In this document: positions 5,873 through 6,562 of the stretch, in pieces | Numbering within the stretch: position 1 is the stretch's first letter | Layout: each line of letters begins with the position of its first letter | Assembly (NCBI GenBank): GCA_947178195.1 | Contig: CAMWXM010000166.1 | Coordinates: 1-6,562 of the forward strand | From: an uncultured Ruminococcus sp. | GTDB lineage: Bacteria; Bacillota; Clostridia; Oscillospirales; Ruminococcaceae | Direction of reading: 5' to 3' | DNA: 6,562 nucleotides | Notes under the pieces: generated by a model | Databases searched by the model: none | Told to the model about the DNA's origin: nothing | The model's input: only the letters and a program-made list of their open reading frames with translations | Program-made: the position numbers and the translations under genes

Positions 5873-6351
5873 TTTTTGTGTCCCTCCTTTTCCTTCAAAC
5901 GTTGCAATGCTTCTTCCATACGCTTATTTTCAGCTTTTTCCTTTACCATTACCACCACATAGCTTCCAAGAAACGATAGTCCAAAACAGACAAAAAACAT
6001 TACCCAAGGTTGCCACATATTTACAGGAAACCAATGAAATATGATTATAAACACGGAAATGATTATAACTATAAAAGTTAACATGCAAATTGTTCTTAAC
6101 CAAATAGGCATTTTTTGTATAATCACATCCGTAAAGAATACAAAGCGAACCCCTGTTATCAGAGCAGAAATACATAAAAACTGAAAAGCAATCCTCACGG
6201 AAATGCCTTGATTTCCAAGTTCAAAGAGTGCTGAGAAATCCCTTGCAGAGTTTCCAAAAGCAAGGCAAAAAATATTTAGAACCAGCATTGAAAATCCAAA
6301 TACAATCACTACCTGTGCCAGATAATCAAAAAACGTTTTCTTTTCTTCCAT
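5869..6351 (-). CDS. DUF3021 four-helix membrane protein
   Basis: The 160-residue protein has four hydrophobic segments near residues 11-32, 50-73, 85-106 and 114-136, then a charged, probably coiled-coil tail (KEKAENKRMEEALQRLKEKE, 137-156) facing the cytoplasm. The sequence around MPIWLRTICMLTF and FPVNMWQPWVMFFVCFGLSF looks like the DUF3021 family, whose members are typically encoded directly after a LytTR DNA-binding protein. In LytTR regulatory systems the membrane partner holds the regulator inactive; that role is inferred here from gene order, not seen in residues. Its ATG follows the regulator's TAA with no base between, and GGGAG (6360-6364 on the + strand, reversed) sits 8 bases upstream. 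Its stop overlaps the ATPase start by 4 bases. The membrane topology is confident, the biochemical role is not. Confidence 0.8.
   Translation of the reverse strand: MEEKKTFFDYLAQVVIVFGFSMLVLNIFCLAFGNSARDFSALFELGNQGISVRIAFQFLCISALITGVRFVFFTDVIIQKMPIWLRTICMLTFIVIIISVFIIIFHWFPVNMWQPWVMFFVCFGLSFLGSYVVVMVKEKAENKRMEEALQRLKEKEGHKK
5883..5887 (-). promoter_or_regulatory. Strong ribosome binding site of the ABC ATPase gene
   Basis: AAGGAGGG on the - strand (core GGAGG at 5883-5887) lies inside the end of the DUF3021 gene, 10 bases before the ATPase ATG. It is the strongest such site in the operon, which suggests that the ATPase can be translated well in its own right besides through coupling. Confidence 0.6.
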
Positions 6352-6562
6352 TTATATCACTCCCAATCTTTTTTTTAGCTCATCAGCATACTGTCTTGAA
6401 GCTATAATTTGTTCTCCATTTGACATTGTAATACGAATTTTTCTGTTAATCTCAGCTTTCAAAGATTGTACATTTTGCAAGTGAATAAGAAATGATTTGC
6501 TTACACGAGAGAAACCATATTCCTCAAGTTGCTGCTCCAACTCATAAAGTCGAAAATCAGAC
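6352..6562 (-). CDS. LytTR-family DNA-binding regulator, C-terminal part (5' end outside window)
   Basis: The frame is open to the right edge of the window and gives 69 whole codons before TAA, so the start lies outside. A TTG at 6538-6540 is in frame but is not a likely start, because LytTR-like sequence (SDFRLYELEQQLEEYGF) continues upstream of it. The domain is recognised from YELEQQLEEYGFSRVSKSFL, then IHLQNVQSLK, IRITMSNGEQIIASRQY and the ending ADELKKRLG. These fit the beta-rich LytTR DNA-binding fold, whose members bind paired imperfect repeats in promoters. Whether a receiver domain precedes it cannot be seen, but regulators placed before DUF3021 genes are usually short with no receiver. 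It is the first visible gene of the operon and abuts the DUF3021 gene (TAAATG). It probably controls its own operon, whose promoter is outside the window. Confidence 0.87.
   Translation of the reverse strand, partial: SDFRLYELEQQLEEYGFSRVSKSFLIHLQNVQSLKAEINRKIRITMSNGEQIIASRQYADELKKRLGVI

Overview
The window looks like a piece of a low-GC Gram-positive (Bacillota) genome, most likely a gut-type clostridium such as a Lachnospiraceae relative. This is inferred from AT-rich genes, strong purine-rich Shine-Dalgarno sites, and family content (a LytTR/DUF3021/ABC operon, a radical SAM protein with a DUF4070-like tail). The species cannot be named from the sequence. No rRNA, tRNA, CRISPR array, integrase, transposase or phage gene is visible. 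No gene-free stretch exceeds about 100 bases if the small gene at 3612-3764 is accepted.

The left two thirds (1-4299) is on the + strand. It begins with the C-terminal end of a GNAT acetyltransferase (1-186). A complete, noticeably more GC-rich radical SAM protein with an N-terminal cobalamin-binding-type domain follows (269-1627). Then comes an unrecognised 211-residue protein (1710-2345), and a Nudix hydrolase (2447-2911) overlapping by 13 bases a nucleotidyltransferase-fold protein (2899-3564). The strand ends with a 50-residue SHOCT-like small protein (3612-3764) placed just ahead of an isochorismatase-family cysteine hydrolase (3775-4299). Most of these are single-domain enzymes acting on small molecules (acetyl transfer, nucleoside diphosphate hydrolysis, nucleotidyl transfer, amide hydrolysis). 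They sit in one- or two-gene units, which is typical of accessory DNA rather than one pathway.

The right third (4330-6562) is a tightly packed operon on the - strand, convergent with the first block. In transcription order it holds a LytTR DNA-binding regulator (its start lies beyond the window), a four-helix DUF3021 membrane protein, an ABC transporter ATPase and an ABC-2 type permease. The junctions are TAA directly followed by ATG, a 4-base ATGA overlap, and a 1-base gap, so the four are almost certainly co-expressed. The layout fits a one-component, membrane-controlled regulator driving a small exporter, possibly for a toxic peptide, drug or signal; the substrate cannot be read from the sequence.

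I found no clear novel defence or mobile system. The best leads are the regulator/DUF3021/ABC operon, the small SHOCT-like gene coupled to the hydrolase, the overlapping Nudix-nucleotidyltransferase pair, and the unrecognised 211-residue protein.
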